From an uncultured Muribaculaceae bacterium (GTDB lineage Bacteria; Bacteroidota; Bacteroidia; Bacteroidales; Muribaculaceae), in NCBI GenBank assembly GCA_934555895.1, contig CAKTFH010000002.1, forward strand, positions 1 to 64,000: a DNA stretch of 64,000 bases, read 5' to 3'. Position numbers and translations under genes: made by a program. Below, piece by piece: positions 47,033 to 55,048 of the stretch (position 1 is its first letter; each line of letters begins with the position of its first letter). Under the pieces are notes generated by a model, which saw nothing but the letters and a program-made list of their open reading frames with translations, did not search any database and was not told the DNA's origin.

Positions 47033-48424
47033 TTACTTCGCGAGCCAGCGGAGAGGGAACACATCAGCCACGGCCTTGCGGCGGGCGTGGAAAGCCTTCA
47101 CCTCTGCCTCAGGAGTGTCGGCTGTCGGGGCTAAGCATACGAGCGACTGCAGCACTGCCTGGCGGTCGGCAAGCAGCTCCGCGTTTTTGGCCTTGTTCTT
47201 CTCCATCTTGTCGATATACTTCAGCAGCTGTTTGCTCGGCTCGCCCCCGCGTATTCTGGCAAGGTAATTTTCAAATACATTATCTCCATACTGTATCCAT
47301 AAAGCGAAAGCTTTAGCTCCGAACAGATTCAACTGCGACTTCGATTTGGCAATTTTACTTGAACCCATGTCTTCGAATTCATCACGTATCATTTTGGAAA
47401 TTTGAGCCACCTGAGCGTTGTTTACAAGTCCCTCATCGCTGAAATGTATCAGAGTCCCAGCAGCTTGGCCCAGATTATAATCACGCCCGATTTGTTCATG
47501 TCCGTTGGTATTCACTCCCACCTTATTGCTCCTGGTATACTCATTGACCATATCTCGTTCCAGACGCCTGAGCCTGCGTTCAGCCTCATACATCTCCTTC
47601 TCACCGGCAGAAGGTTCAAGCAAATAGTTGTCAGAGATACGCAAGTCTATAAGGGCGTTCGCGTCAAGATAGGCAGAGTCTGTCTTCTCCGTTTCATGAT
47701 ACTGATGCTGCATCGCACGCATCAAGGCTAACAGAATTTCAGTGCGCCCTTTATACGGGCCGTTATCGAAAGTGGTGCCTTCTCTTCTGAACCGGTCAGT
47801 AATCTCGTCAGGTATCCAATGATACTCTTTCCAGCAGCTGTCCATTACGCCCACTACATTTTCTGACTTGCCGACAGAATTCTGCAGTCCTGCATAAGCT
47901 ATCGGGTATTTGGGGAAATTAACAAATGTCTTGCCGGCCTCTTCTATTGCATTGCATATGCTTTCAAGTTCTTTCGCAGGAGGCAAAGTCTCATTAATCC
48001 GTGCAATTGCTTTATCAGCATCTTGCATTATATACTTGAGTCCATAAGGAATTCTGTCCTTGTCGGTTAAGTCTAAGTATATCGTATATTTCGAATCCAC
48101 CGGATTTCCGTCTTTCTTCGCCGGTGACCATTTAGCTTCAGCCAATACACGCGAAAGTTCTTTTTCAAGAGATGGATGTGTATTGTTCATGCATCTGCAA
48201 TCCACCATTTTGCCCTCTTTGGTGATAATCAACTCCAAAGGGATTTTGTTTTTCTTGTGATATTGATATGCATCCACCGGATATTTAAAATGCCTTTGCA
48301 TGTAACGGTCAACACCGTTAAATATATCCGGCGATATGTCGGGCGACTTGCACAGGTTATACTGTGCAGACAGTGATACCGCAGACATCGCTATAGCCAA
48401 CAGCAAAAACATATATTTTTTCAT
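47033..48424 (-). CDS. Secreted protein with a TonB-C-like domain, function unknown
   Basis: The 463-residue protein has a signal peptide (M-K-K-Y-M-F-L-L-L-A-I-A-M-S-A-V-S-L-S-A). Residues about 45-120 resemble the TonB C-terminal domain: Y-P-V-D-A-Y-Q-Y-H-K-K-N-K-I-P-L, a beta-hairpin I-I-T-K-E-G-K-M-V, and A-K-W-S-P-A-K-K-D-G-N-P-V. The rest is alpha-helical with no recognised family. It lacks the N-terminal anchor and Pro-rich linker of true TonB, so energy transduction is unlikely. It is the last gene of the minus-strand accessory group. The upstream part of the gene is AT-rich relative to the surrounding core genes. Confidence 0.82.
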   Translation of the reverse strand: MKKYMFLLLAIAMSAVSLSAQYNLCKSPDISPDIFNGVDRYMQRHFKYPVDAYQYHKKNKIPLELIITKEGKMVDCRCMNNTHPSLEKELSRVLAEAKWSPAKKDGNPVDSKYTIYLDLTDKDRIPYGLKYIMQDADKAIARINETLPPAKELESICNAIEEAGKTFVNFPKYPIAYAGLQNSVGKSENVVGVMDSCWKEYHWIPDEITDRFRREGTTFDNGPYKGRTEILLALMRAMQHQYHETEKTDSAYLDANALIDLRISDNYLLEPSAGEKEMYEAERRLRRLERDMVNEYTRSNKVGVNTNGHEQIGRDYNLGQAAGTLIHFSDEGLVNNAQVAQISKMIRDEFEDMGSSKIAKSKSQLNLFGAKAFALWIQYGDNVFENYLARIRGGEPSKQLLKYIDKMEKNKAKNAELLADRQAVLQSLVCLAPTADTPEAEVKAFHARRKAVADVFPLRWLAK

Positions 48425-48469
48425 CGCCTCAAATGTTTAATGATTATGGTTTACCAATAAATTGTTAGA

Positions 48470-48505
48470 GGGGGCATGCCTCACTTTATAAGCAAGGCAT
48501 GCCTC
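48470..48505. terminator. Hairpin between two accessory genes
   Basis: GGGGCATGCCT (48471-48481) pairs with AGGCATGCCTC (48495-48505) through 11 bases with one wobble. The T tract lies on the plus-strand side, so on the minus strand, where the genes run, it lacks a U run. It may dampen read-through or stabilise the upstream mRNA end. Confidence 0.5.
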
Positions 48506-48514
48506 ATTTTTTAT

Positions 48515-49537
48515 TCAGTTTGTTCTCCGTTCGCAAGCGAATACAATTATGTCGGCATTCCCATTGTCAACAGGAACCGCATCTATCTCGCTGACTTTGC
48601 CTGAAACAGGATCAATGTAGCCATATGTACGCATCAAAGCATTGTAATAAAGCAATACATAATCATTGCCATAACGCTTGTCAACTCCGGCAGACGATAC
48701 CACACGAGTCACAACTCTCAGAAATACTGCACGATGTTGACTTAACGCTTCGCGTATATTTGTCACAGCAACCTGATGTGAACCATATTGGGATTGCAGA
48801 TATTGCAAAAGGCGCACATCATCTATCTCATAGCTCTGTGTATTTGCATCCCAACATTGGGCAAATTCTTGCTGTAGCGCGCTTAAATCGCTGTAGGCCG
48901 CAGGATTGCTATCTGCAAAAAGTCTGAAGTTAAGCAAATTCAACAAAGCCTTATCTGAAGTGCTTCCTGTTATAAACCAGTCAGAAATTGTTGCACCCAG
49001 AATTTTCTTTTCGGGTGAAACATATCCCCAGCCGTCGACATAGCCTCCTTGCCAAGTATTATGTTCCTGAATCGCATAAAATCTGCACTCATATAACGGA
49101 GTATCATTACCACCCTGTGGAATAAATGAGCTCCCCATATAAATAGAAGCACCATACGAAGAAGATGAAGGAGCTGAGATATATCCAAGCTCTTGAACAT
49201 ATCCACCTTTCCATTTGCCCCATCGCGCGAATTGATTATAACCATCAATTTGGACACCACAAGTGATCGATGAGCCTGGAATAGCATGATTACTATAATA
49301 TTCTTTGAATTGCTCTACTGCTTTCTCCGACAAATCCTCGAATTTCAGATAGTTCCAGTCGTCAAGAACACAATGTTTTCGCAGCCATTTCCATGCTAAC
49401 GTAAAACTGCCGTCTTTATCAAAACTGTACTGATACCCAAGCTCCTTTAAAAAATTAATAAATATACCCTCATCTATCGCGACCTGTACTGTTACAGTCA
49501 ATTCAGGTTTATCGTTGTCGTCTAACATCTTTTTCAT
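48515..49537 (-). CDS. Unknown protein with repeated W-x-G-G-Y-V motifs, possible modification substrate or partner
   Basis: I do not recognise this 340-residue protein. It has no signal peptide; the N-terminus is acidic (M-K-K-M-L-D-D-N-D-K-P-E-L). Two repeats occur 53 residues apart: W-K-G-G-Y-V-Q-E-L-G-Y-I-S at 109-121, and W-Q-G-G-Y-V-D-G-W-G-Y-V-S at 162-174. Each is followed by a hydrophobic G-A-(S/T)-I strand. The C-terminal part (about 265-335) has Y-G-N-D-Y-V-L-L-Y-Y and Y-G-Y-I-D-P-V-S-G, which loosely recalls the second half of papain-like C39 folds, with Asp where a catalytic His would be. It lies 12 bases after the LanC-like gene. Sequence here is AT-rich (one 60-base line is about 37% GC). 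Confidence 0.8.
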   Translation of the reverse strand: MKKMLDDNDKPELTVTVQVAIDEGIFINFLKELGYQYSFDKDGSFTLAWKWLRKHCVLDDWNYLKFEDLSEKAVEQFKEYYSNHAIPGSSITCGVQIDGYNQFARWGKWKGGYVQELGYISAPSSSSYGASIYMGSSFIPQGGNDTPLYECRFYAIQEHNTWQGGYVDGWGYVSPEKKILGATISDWFITGSTSDKALLNLLNFRLFADSNPAAYSDLSALQQEFAQCWDANTQSYEIDDVRLLQYLQSQYGSHQVAVTNIREALSQHRAVFLRVVTRVVSSAGVDKRYGNDYVLLYYNALMRTYGYIDPVSGKVSEIDAVPVDNGNADIIVFACERRTN

Positions 49538-49549
49538 AGTTGATTAATT

Positions 49550-50401
49550 TTAAGTGGTTAGTAATTCTTTATTTAGGAGGATTGTTCCCAGACCTGCCAG
49601 GCCATCGGAGAGGCGGAGATCATCGGGACTTAAACCAAGCTGCTGTTGCTTTACATAATCCAGCAGTTCATCAATTCCGGGACCGGTGTTTGAGACAAGT
49701 TTGCCGGATATCATCGACCAAATCGAAGAAGTAATATAGCGCTTGATACGATTGCCGTCAATATCATCGGATGTGACGGCTGATTCCTCATTCGGTTCCC
49801 AAATCGTGTCAATATGACTTAAGTCTAACAATTTTCGCAACGCATCTGTCCTTATCGATTTTCCAAAAGCGATGTCGTAGCTGTCAAGGTAGTGCGAGAC
49901 AGCCCGTTTCCGATTATCTGAGAGCTTTTGTTGTTTTTCCTTTACTTGCCATTCTATAAAAGATAAAATCAGTTCTGAATATCCTTTGCTTCCTTCGGTT
50001 TTTAAGTCGGCGAGACGGTCGGCGCAATAAATCAACTCGTTCCATGACTTTGACCACATATTGCGGCTCATCATTTCAAGGATACGGTTGTCTATGCCCG
50101 CCAGAACCCCGTTGGGGCGGCCGCCCACGATGTCGGCTCTCAGCAGCCTGGGGACGCACCACCCGAGGCCTGCCGCGCCGTCTTCGAAATCCGACGGAGC
50201 GTCGGAAGCGCTTTTCATCAGGCCGTCGAGCAATTCGCCCGCATAATCATAACAAACTTCGTCGCCTGAATGTTGAGCGTAAAGATATAGATAAAGCATG
50301 GCGCCCGTCTTGCCGTGAAGCAGTCCGTTTTCTGTCATGTGATAGGAATACATTATCAGTGTATTCGCTATGCGGCGGAGTATTTTCTCTTCGGTGCTCA
50401 T
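49550..50401 (-). CDS. LanC-like protein lacking zinc ligands
   Basis: The 283-residue protein shows LanC-type toroid helices: N-G-L-L-H-G-K-T-G-A-M-L (25-36), D-F-E-D-G-A-A-G-L-G-W (71-81) and L-S-D-G-L-A-G-L-G (264-272). It is shorter than lanthionine cyclases (about 400 residues) and has no W-C-Y-G or C-H-G motif, so the catalytic zinc site is missing. It may bind a peptide or act as a cofactor for the adjacent glycosyltransferase (inference). The start overlaps the glycosyltransferase stop by 4 bases. Base composition changes sharply within the gene near 50.0 kb. Confidence 0.82.
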   Translation of the reverse strand: MSTEEKILRRIANTLIMYSYHMTENGLLHGKTGAMLYLYLYAQHSGDEVCYDYAGELLDGLMKSASDAPSDFEDGAAGLGWCVPRLLRADIVGGRPNGVLAGIDNRILEMMSRNMWSKSWNELIYCADRLADLKTEGSKGYSELILSFIEWQVKEKQQKLSDNRKRAVSHYLDSYDIAFGKSIRTDALRKLLDLSHIDTIWEPNEESAVTSDDIDGNRIKRYITSSIWSMISGKLVSNTGPGIDELLDYVKQQQLGLSPDDLRLSDGLAGLGTILLNKELLTT

Positions 50402-52290
50402 GCTTTATGTCTTGAGATTATGGTTCTGAAAAAATCGGTCAGTTTCTGCTCGTTGGCCTCGAAACTGAATTCCTGCCGGTGCGCGAGCACATTGGCTGCC
50501 TTGCGCTCCATAAGCCGTTTGTCTTTAAGAGCCTTCACCACTTCCATGATATTGTCGTAGCAGATATCCATATCGTAGTGGCCCACATAGCTGCGTTGGG
50601 CGAAATGATGCGATGCGTTGCGCTTCTGTATCATCGGGATGCCCGCCACAAGATAAGTGCTGATTCGCGCCGGAAGGTTCATGTCGGCCCAGATCATTTT
50701 CAGAGCTGAACCATGGTTGTTGCCGTCGACACAGTGGAGCCATCCGGCGTCATATTTCGAGAATTCTTCGGTCCAGCGTTGCTGCGGCACATGAGTGTGT
50801 ATGTGAAAATGGTTTCTGTCTGCCGACAGAAACGGAGCCGATGCATCGTGAGGCATCAGATTCTCACTATACACATGTATATGGATACCGTTTTTTGAAA
50901 GGATATTGTAGTCATCCAACGAGAGGCCCACCAACCGGCCGGCCACCACGGTATGAATCTCGCCGTCGGCGGCTGAAAGTTTCGGCGAAAATCTGTCGGA
51001 GAAGATATCAGCCGGAGGCATGTCGCCATCGAGCAGCATGCACGATTCCTCGTCGCATGGCGGGATGAACTGCTGCACCCACATCTTTTCCTCGGCATTA
51101 AGGTAGATGCGTCCGTCTGCCCGGGCATAAAGGTCGATAAGCTTGCTCCAGAGCCCTTCCTTCATCGCTTCGTGCGGACCTTCCTTGAAATGCCACACAA
51201 AGGGGATGCCGAGATTAGCCGACAGCACTTCATGTGCTATGTCGATAGCGGAGGTGCTGAGCAAGGCGTATATTACATCAGGTTTAATCTGCCCGACTCG
51301 TTCGCGCCAGTCCTCATATGGGATATCCACTACATTTCCGAAAGGCAACGGCCCGACTGTGGAGTATCCGAAACGTGGCTTTGCCCATAGGCCGTAAAGA
51401 CGGTGCCCGGCCTTCTCCAGAGCATGGATGCGCTCGGGATTATAGGCGAGTTCGCCGACGATAAGGATTTTCAGCCCGTCGGGACGCGGAGCGACAGGCA
51501 TTCGGTACGGCGCATAATTCTCGGCTTCGTCGAATGTCTTGTATTTGCCGGAACGGAACCGGATAGGCTCCTTTACACCGTAATAGACGCGATATTTATT
51601 CAGACCACCGCCATGCTTCTCGCCACAGATTTTGTGACGCTGATGCGGATGGTTGGTCCATTCGCATGTAACTTCTCCGGTGGGAATGAACGCGCCTTTG
51701 TCAGTGAGTTTCCTCCAGAAAAGGAAAAACAGGTCCTCAGAAACACATTTCTCCCTCTCCGTCCATATGTCGGAAGTCTTGCGATGTGCCACCTGCACCA
51801 ACTGAGTGCAATAGCCGGGTATGGCGCCCTTGCAGTTCTTGTAATCAAGCAACCCGGAAGTCTTTGAATCATCGAAACGGATGCCGCTGAAAGCGAGCAC
51901 CGCGTCTGGTTTACTCAAGGCCTGTGCAAGTGTCTCAAGATGATTGCCGTAAAAGAAATCGTCGGATGGCAGATATGCGATATAATCATAGGAAGCAGTG
52001 TCGATGCCACGGTTCAACGAATATCCCAGTCCGCGGTTAGTTTCGTTTTCAAGATATTTTATGCGTGGGTCGCTAAGGTAATCGGCGATAAAATGCTTGG
52101 TGGCATCGGTGCATCCGTCGTTTATGATAATCAGCTCCCAGTATGGATATGTCTGCTGCAAAAGGCTTGAGATCGCCCGACGGATAAACGCGCACTGATT
52201 GAAAGTCTGCATCAGAACGGAGAAGGATATTTCCTCACCCTGCTCACAGCCCTTGTAAGAGCGTTTCTGTATTGTTTTGTCAGCTTTCAT
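50398..52290 (-). CDS. Two-domain glycosyltransferase (GT2 plus GT-B-like)
   Basis: The ATG at 52290 (M-K-A-D-K-T-I-Q-K-R) gives 630 residues; it follows a promoter-like sequence, and the upstream ATG at 52341 would lie within that promoter. Residues about 22-235 are a GT2 domain: F-S-V-L-M-Q-T-F-N-Q, I-I-N-D-G-C-T-D-A, and Y-L-P-S-D-D-F-F as the metal-binding D-x-D-type site (110-111). Residues about 270-630 look like a GT-B domain (L-K-I-L-I-V-G-E-L-A-Y-N-P, later I-S-T-Y-L-V-A-G-I-P-M-I-Q). The protein lacks membrane segments. Translationally coupled to the LanC-like gene, it is a candidate peptide or protein glycosyltransferase rather than a surface-polysaccharide enzyme (inference). Confidence 0.88.
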   Translation of the reverse strand: MKADKTIQKRSYKGCEQGEEISFSVLMQTFNQCAFIRRAISSLLQQTYPYWELIIINDGCTDATKHFIADYLSDPRIKYLENETNRGLGYSLNRGIDTASYDYIAYLPSDDFFYGNHLETLAQALSKPDAVLAFSGIRFDDSKTSGLLDYKNCKGAIPGYCTQLVQVAHRKTSDIWTEREKCVSEDLFFLFWRKLTDKGAFIPTGEVTCEWTNHPHQRHKICGEKHGGGLNKYRVYYGVKEPIRFRSGKYKTFDEAENYAPYRMPVAPRPDGLKILIVGELAYNPERIHALEKAGHRLYGLWAKPRFGYSTVGPLPFGNVVDIPYEDWRERVGQIKPDVIYALLSTSAIDIAHEVLSANLGIPFVWHFKEGPHEAMKEGLWSKLIDLYARADGRIYLNAEEKMWVQQFIPPCDEESCMLLDGDMPPADIFSDRFSPKLSAADGEIHTVVAGRLVGLSLDDYNILSKNGIHIHVYSENLMPHDASAPFLSADRNHFHIHTHVPQQRWTEEFSKYDAGWLHCVDGNNHGSALKMIWADMNLPARISTYLVAGIPMIQKRNASHHFAQRSYVGHYDMDICYDNIMEVVKALKDKRLMERKAANVLAHRQEFSFEANEQKLTDFFRTIISRHKA

Positions 52291-52310
52291 GGGATCGAGA
52301 TTTTGTGCTT

Positions 52311-52342
52311 GCAATTTACAAAATATTAAAATGTTATGCAAA
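52311..52342 (-). promoter_or_regulatory. Probable promoter of the glycosyltransferase group
   Basis: On the minus strand, TTTG (52342-52339), a 20-base spacer and TAAATTGC (52318-52311) approximate the consensus; the last two -7 bases differ. Confidence 0.5.
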
Positions 52343-52363
52343 CGAAAACATGGAATTATTTAA

Positions 52364-52409
52364 CAAAAAAATGACCAGAAAAAGAATACATGCTTCTGTC
52401 TCTGGTCAT
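52364..52409 (-). terminator. Terminator of tpx
   Basis: ATGACCAGA (52371-52379) and TCTGGTCAT (52401-52409) form an exact 9-base stem. On the minus strand it is followed by a seven-T tract. It separates tpx from the glycosyltransferase group. Confidence 0.88.
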
Positions 52410-52466
52410 AAAATTTTGATTTTATATGTCAGTCTGATATCGCTTTTGCAAGTATAGTTTCCCGAA

Positions 52467-52970
52467 TTACTTTCTGAGGACCTCGAGGGCCTCGGAGTAG
52501 CGGGGTTCGTCGGTGATTTCGTTCACGAGGTCGCGATATATTATCTTGCCGTCGGCATCGATTACAATCACGGCACGGGCAAGCAGTCCGGCCAAAGGCC
52601 CGTCAACCATCATCAGGCCATACTGCTCGGCGAATTTGGGCGAACGGAAGGCCGAGGCAGGCGTGACATTCTTAATACCCTCGGCCTCACAGAAACGGCC
52701 GGCAGCAAACGGGAGGTCCATCGATACACACAGTACTGCGGTGTCGGGCAATTCAGCTGCCTCTTTATTGAAACGGCGCACCGATGCGGCACACACCGGG
52801 GTGTCGAGGCTCGGGAACACGTTGAGCACCACGCGCTTGCCGCGGTAGTCGTCAAGGCTTATCTCCTTGAGTTCGGGAGTGACGAGAGCGAAACCCGGGG
52901 CTTTGTCGCCCACTGCGGGAACGGTGCCGTAAGTGTGGCACGGTGTGCCTTTGAAATAGATAGTCTCCAT
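52467..52970 (-). CDS. tpx: Thiol peroxidase Tpx
   Basis: The 167-residue atypical 2-Cys peroxiredoxin reduces hydroperoxides using thioredoxin. The peroxidatic Cys60 lies in S-L-D-T-P-V-C-A-A-S-V-R-R-F-N and the resolving Cys94 in A-G-R-F-C-E-A-E-G-I, at the canonical spacing. Length and both motifs are standard. It lies 23 bases after the secreted thioredoxin-like gene, so the two may share a transcript. Confidence 0.97.
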   Translation of the reverse strand: METIYFKGTPCHTYGTVPAVGDKAPGFALVTPELKEISLDDYRGKRVVLNVFPSLDTPVCAASVRRFNKEAAELPDTAVLCVSMDLPFAAGRFCEAEGIKNVTPASAFRSPKFAEQYGLMMVDGPLAGLLARAVIVIDADGKIIYRDLVNEITDEPRYSEALEVLRK

Positions 52971-52993
52971 ATGTAGTGTTGTTTATTATTGAA

Positions 52994-54352
52994 TTATTTC
53001 AGGCGTGTTAACGATTCTATAACACTTGAGACCATATTTCGGTTGACTCCGAGAATCACATCAGTCACCTTACCCCAGCGGTCGGCCACTATTACAGTGG
53101 GAAAAACCTCGGTGCCACAGTCGCGGGCAAGCGACCGTGCGGAAATCAGGAGCGATTCCTTTTCAGAGGGAGTGCCGGCAATCTCGTCGATGCGGTCAGT
53201 GTCGCTGCCTGTAAATGCAAGAATAAGTACAGCATCGGTCATCGAATCGCTGACAGCCCTGCGGAGACCGCTCACCGTGGCCGATGCCGAATCGGCCTCG
53301 GGGTCGATGATAGCTATCACTGCCGAAGCCTGGAATGGGTCGCCTTTATGGCGGGAATAGCGCTCGCCGGTGGTGGTAGGCAGCGAGAATCCGGGCATAG
53401 GGAGCCCGCGCAGATGCTCTATGCGGTTGCCGGTTTCACGATATTTGGCAAACACATCGGGATACATGGCCTGCAGCTGCGCTTCAGTGAGCGGAGCCTG
53501 CAGATTGTCGGGCAGATTGGCATAGCTGTAGCGGGCTGTGGTACTCTGCTCGCTCAGTTCGCCGGGATTGTATTCGTTTTTCAAGCTCACCGGCATACCG
53601 GTGAAACGATCGGCGATAAGTTCGCATCGGTGTCCCGTCTGACCGTTCACTCTCTGCACTGCGGTAAGCGCCACACGGTGCTCCGAGCCCACGAGAGTAT
53701 CAGGAGTGAAATGCACGCGATAGGTAGAGTCTGACAGGAAAGTATTTATGCGCCGGTCGATGCTCTGGGGCAGAAGGTCAACAAACTGTCCGTTTGCCTG
53801 CACTCCCCCATACGAAGTCTCGAACGGAAGGCGATCCCAGTCGTAATGATATTCCTGCAGGCGATAGTCGCGATAACGGTAATGGTTGCCGCTGAAATAA
53901 GCGAGGAAACCGTCGGAACTGTTGCCGTTGCAATTCAGCTTCCAGTCGATGAGATAATCGGCGGGGAAAAGCGTGTCGCCCTTCGCCTCTACGGAAGCGA
54001 GACCGAGGTCATACACTATGTCATCGGAACTCATAGGCAGATTCACATCGTAACGCACCGTGGCCGCAAAACGGGTACAGCCGGCAAGTTTCCCCTGCAG
54101 CTGCTGCAGCGAACCTATGGCACCCTCCGGAAGCGCGACAGATTTTTTGTCTTTCTTCGACTTTTTCTGCTTTTTCTTCTTTTTTTCTTTCTTCTCCTTA
54201 GGCTCGGAGGTATTGGCCCACGCCTCTGTGGCTGTGGCCGAGGCGGCAGGCGAGGTGATGAATGACTGGGCAACAGAAGGTATCCTCCCCGCCTGACTGC
54301 AAGGAGGATACAGAACTGCTATCACCATAAAAATTCCTATAATCCCTCTCAT
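52994..54352 (-). CDS. Secreted protein with a thioredoxin-like C-terminal domain lacking CxxC
   Basis: The 452-residue protein has a signal peptide (M-R-G-I-I-G-I-F-M-V-I-A-V-L-Y), then a Lys/Glu-dense stretch (about 50-70). A beta-rich domain (about 85-290) follows. The C-terminal thioredoxin-like domain (about 310-452) has L-P-M-P-G-F-S-L-P-T-T-T-G and F-P-T-V-I-V-A-D-R-W-G-K, the cis-Pro segment. The usual C-x-x-C is absent: the active-site region reads A-V-I-A-I-I-D-P-E-A-D. I infer a periplasmic non-redox fold member. A link with tpx is suggested only by adjacency. Confidence 0.82.
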   Translation of the reverse strand: MRGIIGIFMVIAVLYPPCSQAGRIPSVAQSFITSPAASATATEAWANTSEPKEKKEKKKKKQKKSKKDKKSVALPEGAIGSLQQLQGKLAGCTRFAATVRYDVNLPMSSDDIVYDLGLASVEAKGDTLFPADYLIDWKLNCNGNSSDGFLAYFSGNHYRYRDYRLQEYHYDWDRLPFETSYGGVQANGQFVDLLPQSIDRRINTFLSDSTYRVHFTPDTLVGSEHRVALTAVQRVNGQTGHRCELIADRFTGMPVSLKNEYNPGELSEQSTTARYSYANLPDNLQAPLTEAQLQAMYPDVFAKYRETGNRIEHLRGLPMPGFSLPTTTGERYSRHKGDPFQASAVIAIIDPEADSASATVSGLRRAVSDSMTDAVLILAFTGSDTDRIDEIAGTPSEKESLLISARSLARDCGTEVFPTVIVADRWGKVTDVILGVNRNMVSSVIESLTRLK

Positions 54353-54460
54353 AGAAACATGAAACAGTTGAATCGTTTGAAAATATAACCTTCCCCGTGG
54401 TGTAAATGTTCATAGGGCATGGCCCTCGGAAGATAAACGGCGCGCCGTTTTGAAATATTA

Positions 54461-54492
54461 TTTGCGCCGGCCCACAAAATTGAGTAAGTTTG
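54461..54492 (+). promoter_or_regulatory. Promoter of ybaK-aroC-yhcC
   Basis: TTTG at 54461-54464, a 20-base spacer and TAAGTTTG at 54485-54492 match the consensus exactly. The leader is about 15 bases. Confidence 0.85.
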
Positions 54493-54511
54493 TAACTCAC
54501 AATACAAGAAT

Positions 54512-55048
54512 ATGGCTAAGGACAAGATACAGAAAACCAATGTAGCGCGTCTGCTCGAGCGTGCCGGAATACATTTCGAGCTTATTCCCTATGAGGTAGA
54601 CGAAAACGACCTTGCAGCACAGCATGTGGCCGACCAGCTCGGCGAGGATATCAGCCGCGTGTTCAAGACCCTTGTGCTCAAGGGAGAATATCCGGGCCGT
54701 AACTCCGCAGCCTCCAACGCCGCCGGCCACTTCGTGTGCGTGGTGCCCGGCGATACCGAAGTAGACCTTAAAAAGGCAGCCCGCGCAGCCGGCGCCAAGA
54801 AAGCCGACCTCATCCCCATGAAAGAACTGCTTCCGCTCACCGGCTACATACGCGGCGGATGCTCCCCGGTGGGAATGAAGAAACCCTTCCCCACTTTCTA
54901 TCACCTTACGGCTACCGACTTTCCAGAAATCTATGTAAGCGCCGGAGTAAGAGGGCTGCAACTAAAAATCAGACCTGCCGACCTCATAGCCTACACCAAC
55001 GGCACTGTAGCCGACCTCACCACCGACAACAAACCATCGGAAGCATGA
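54512..55048 (+). CDS. ybaK: YbaK/EbsC-type Cys-tRNA(Pro) deacylase
   Basis: The 178-residue protein edits mischarged Cys-tRNA(Pro) in trans. It has the YbaK opening (K-I-Q-K-T-N-V-A-R-L-L-E), F-K-T-L-V-L-K-G near residue 54 with the catalytic Lys, and G-G-C-S-P-V-G-M-K-K-P near 117-127, the specificity loop. Length is slightly above the typical 155-160. The stop codon overlaps the aroC start by 4 bases. Confidence 0.94.
   Translation: MAKDKIQKTNVARLLERAGIHFELIPYEVDENDLAAQHVADQLGEDISRVFKTLVLKGEYPGRNSAASNAAGHFVCVVPGDTEVDLKKAARAAGAKKADLIPMKELLPLTGYIRGGCSPVGMKKPFPTFYHLTATDFPEIYVSAGVRGLQLKIRPADLIAYTNGTVADLTTDNKPSEA

Noticed and set aside
54130..54200. Lys-rich run in the secreted thioredoxin-like protein as a possible frameshift or slippage site
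   Set aside because: The frame stays open through the run and the downstream domain is intact, so no disruption is supported.
54859..55044. Upstream extension of aroC from an ATG at 54859
   Set aside because: It lies inside ybaK in another frame. The ATG at 55045 gives the conserved chorismate synthase N-terminus and the ATGA overlap.
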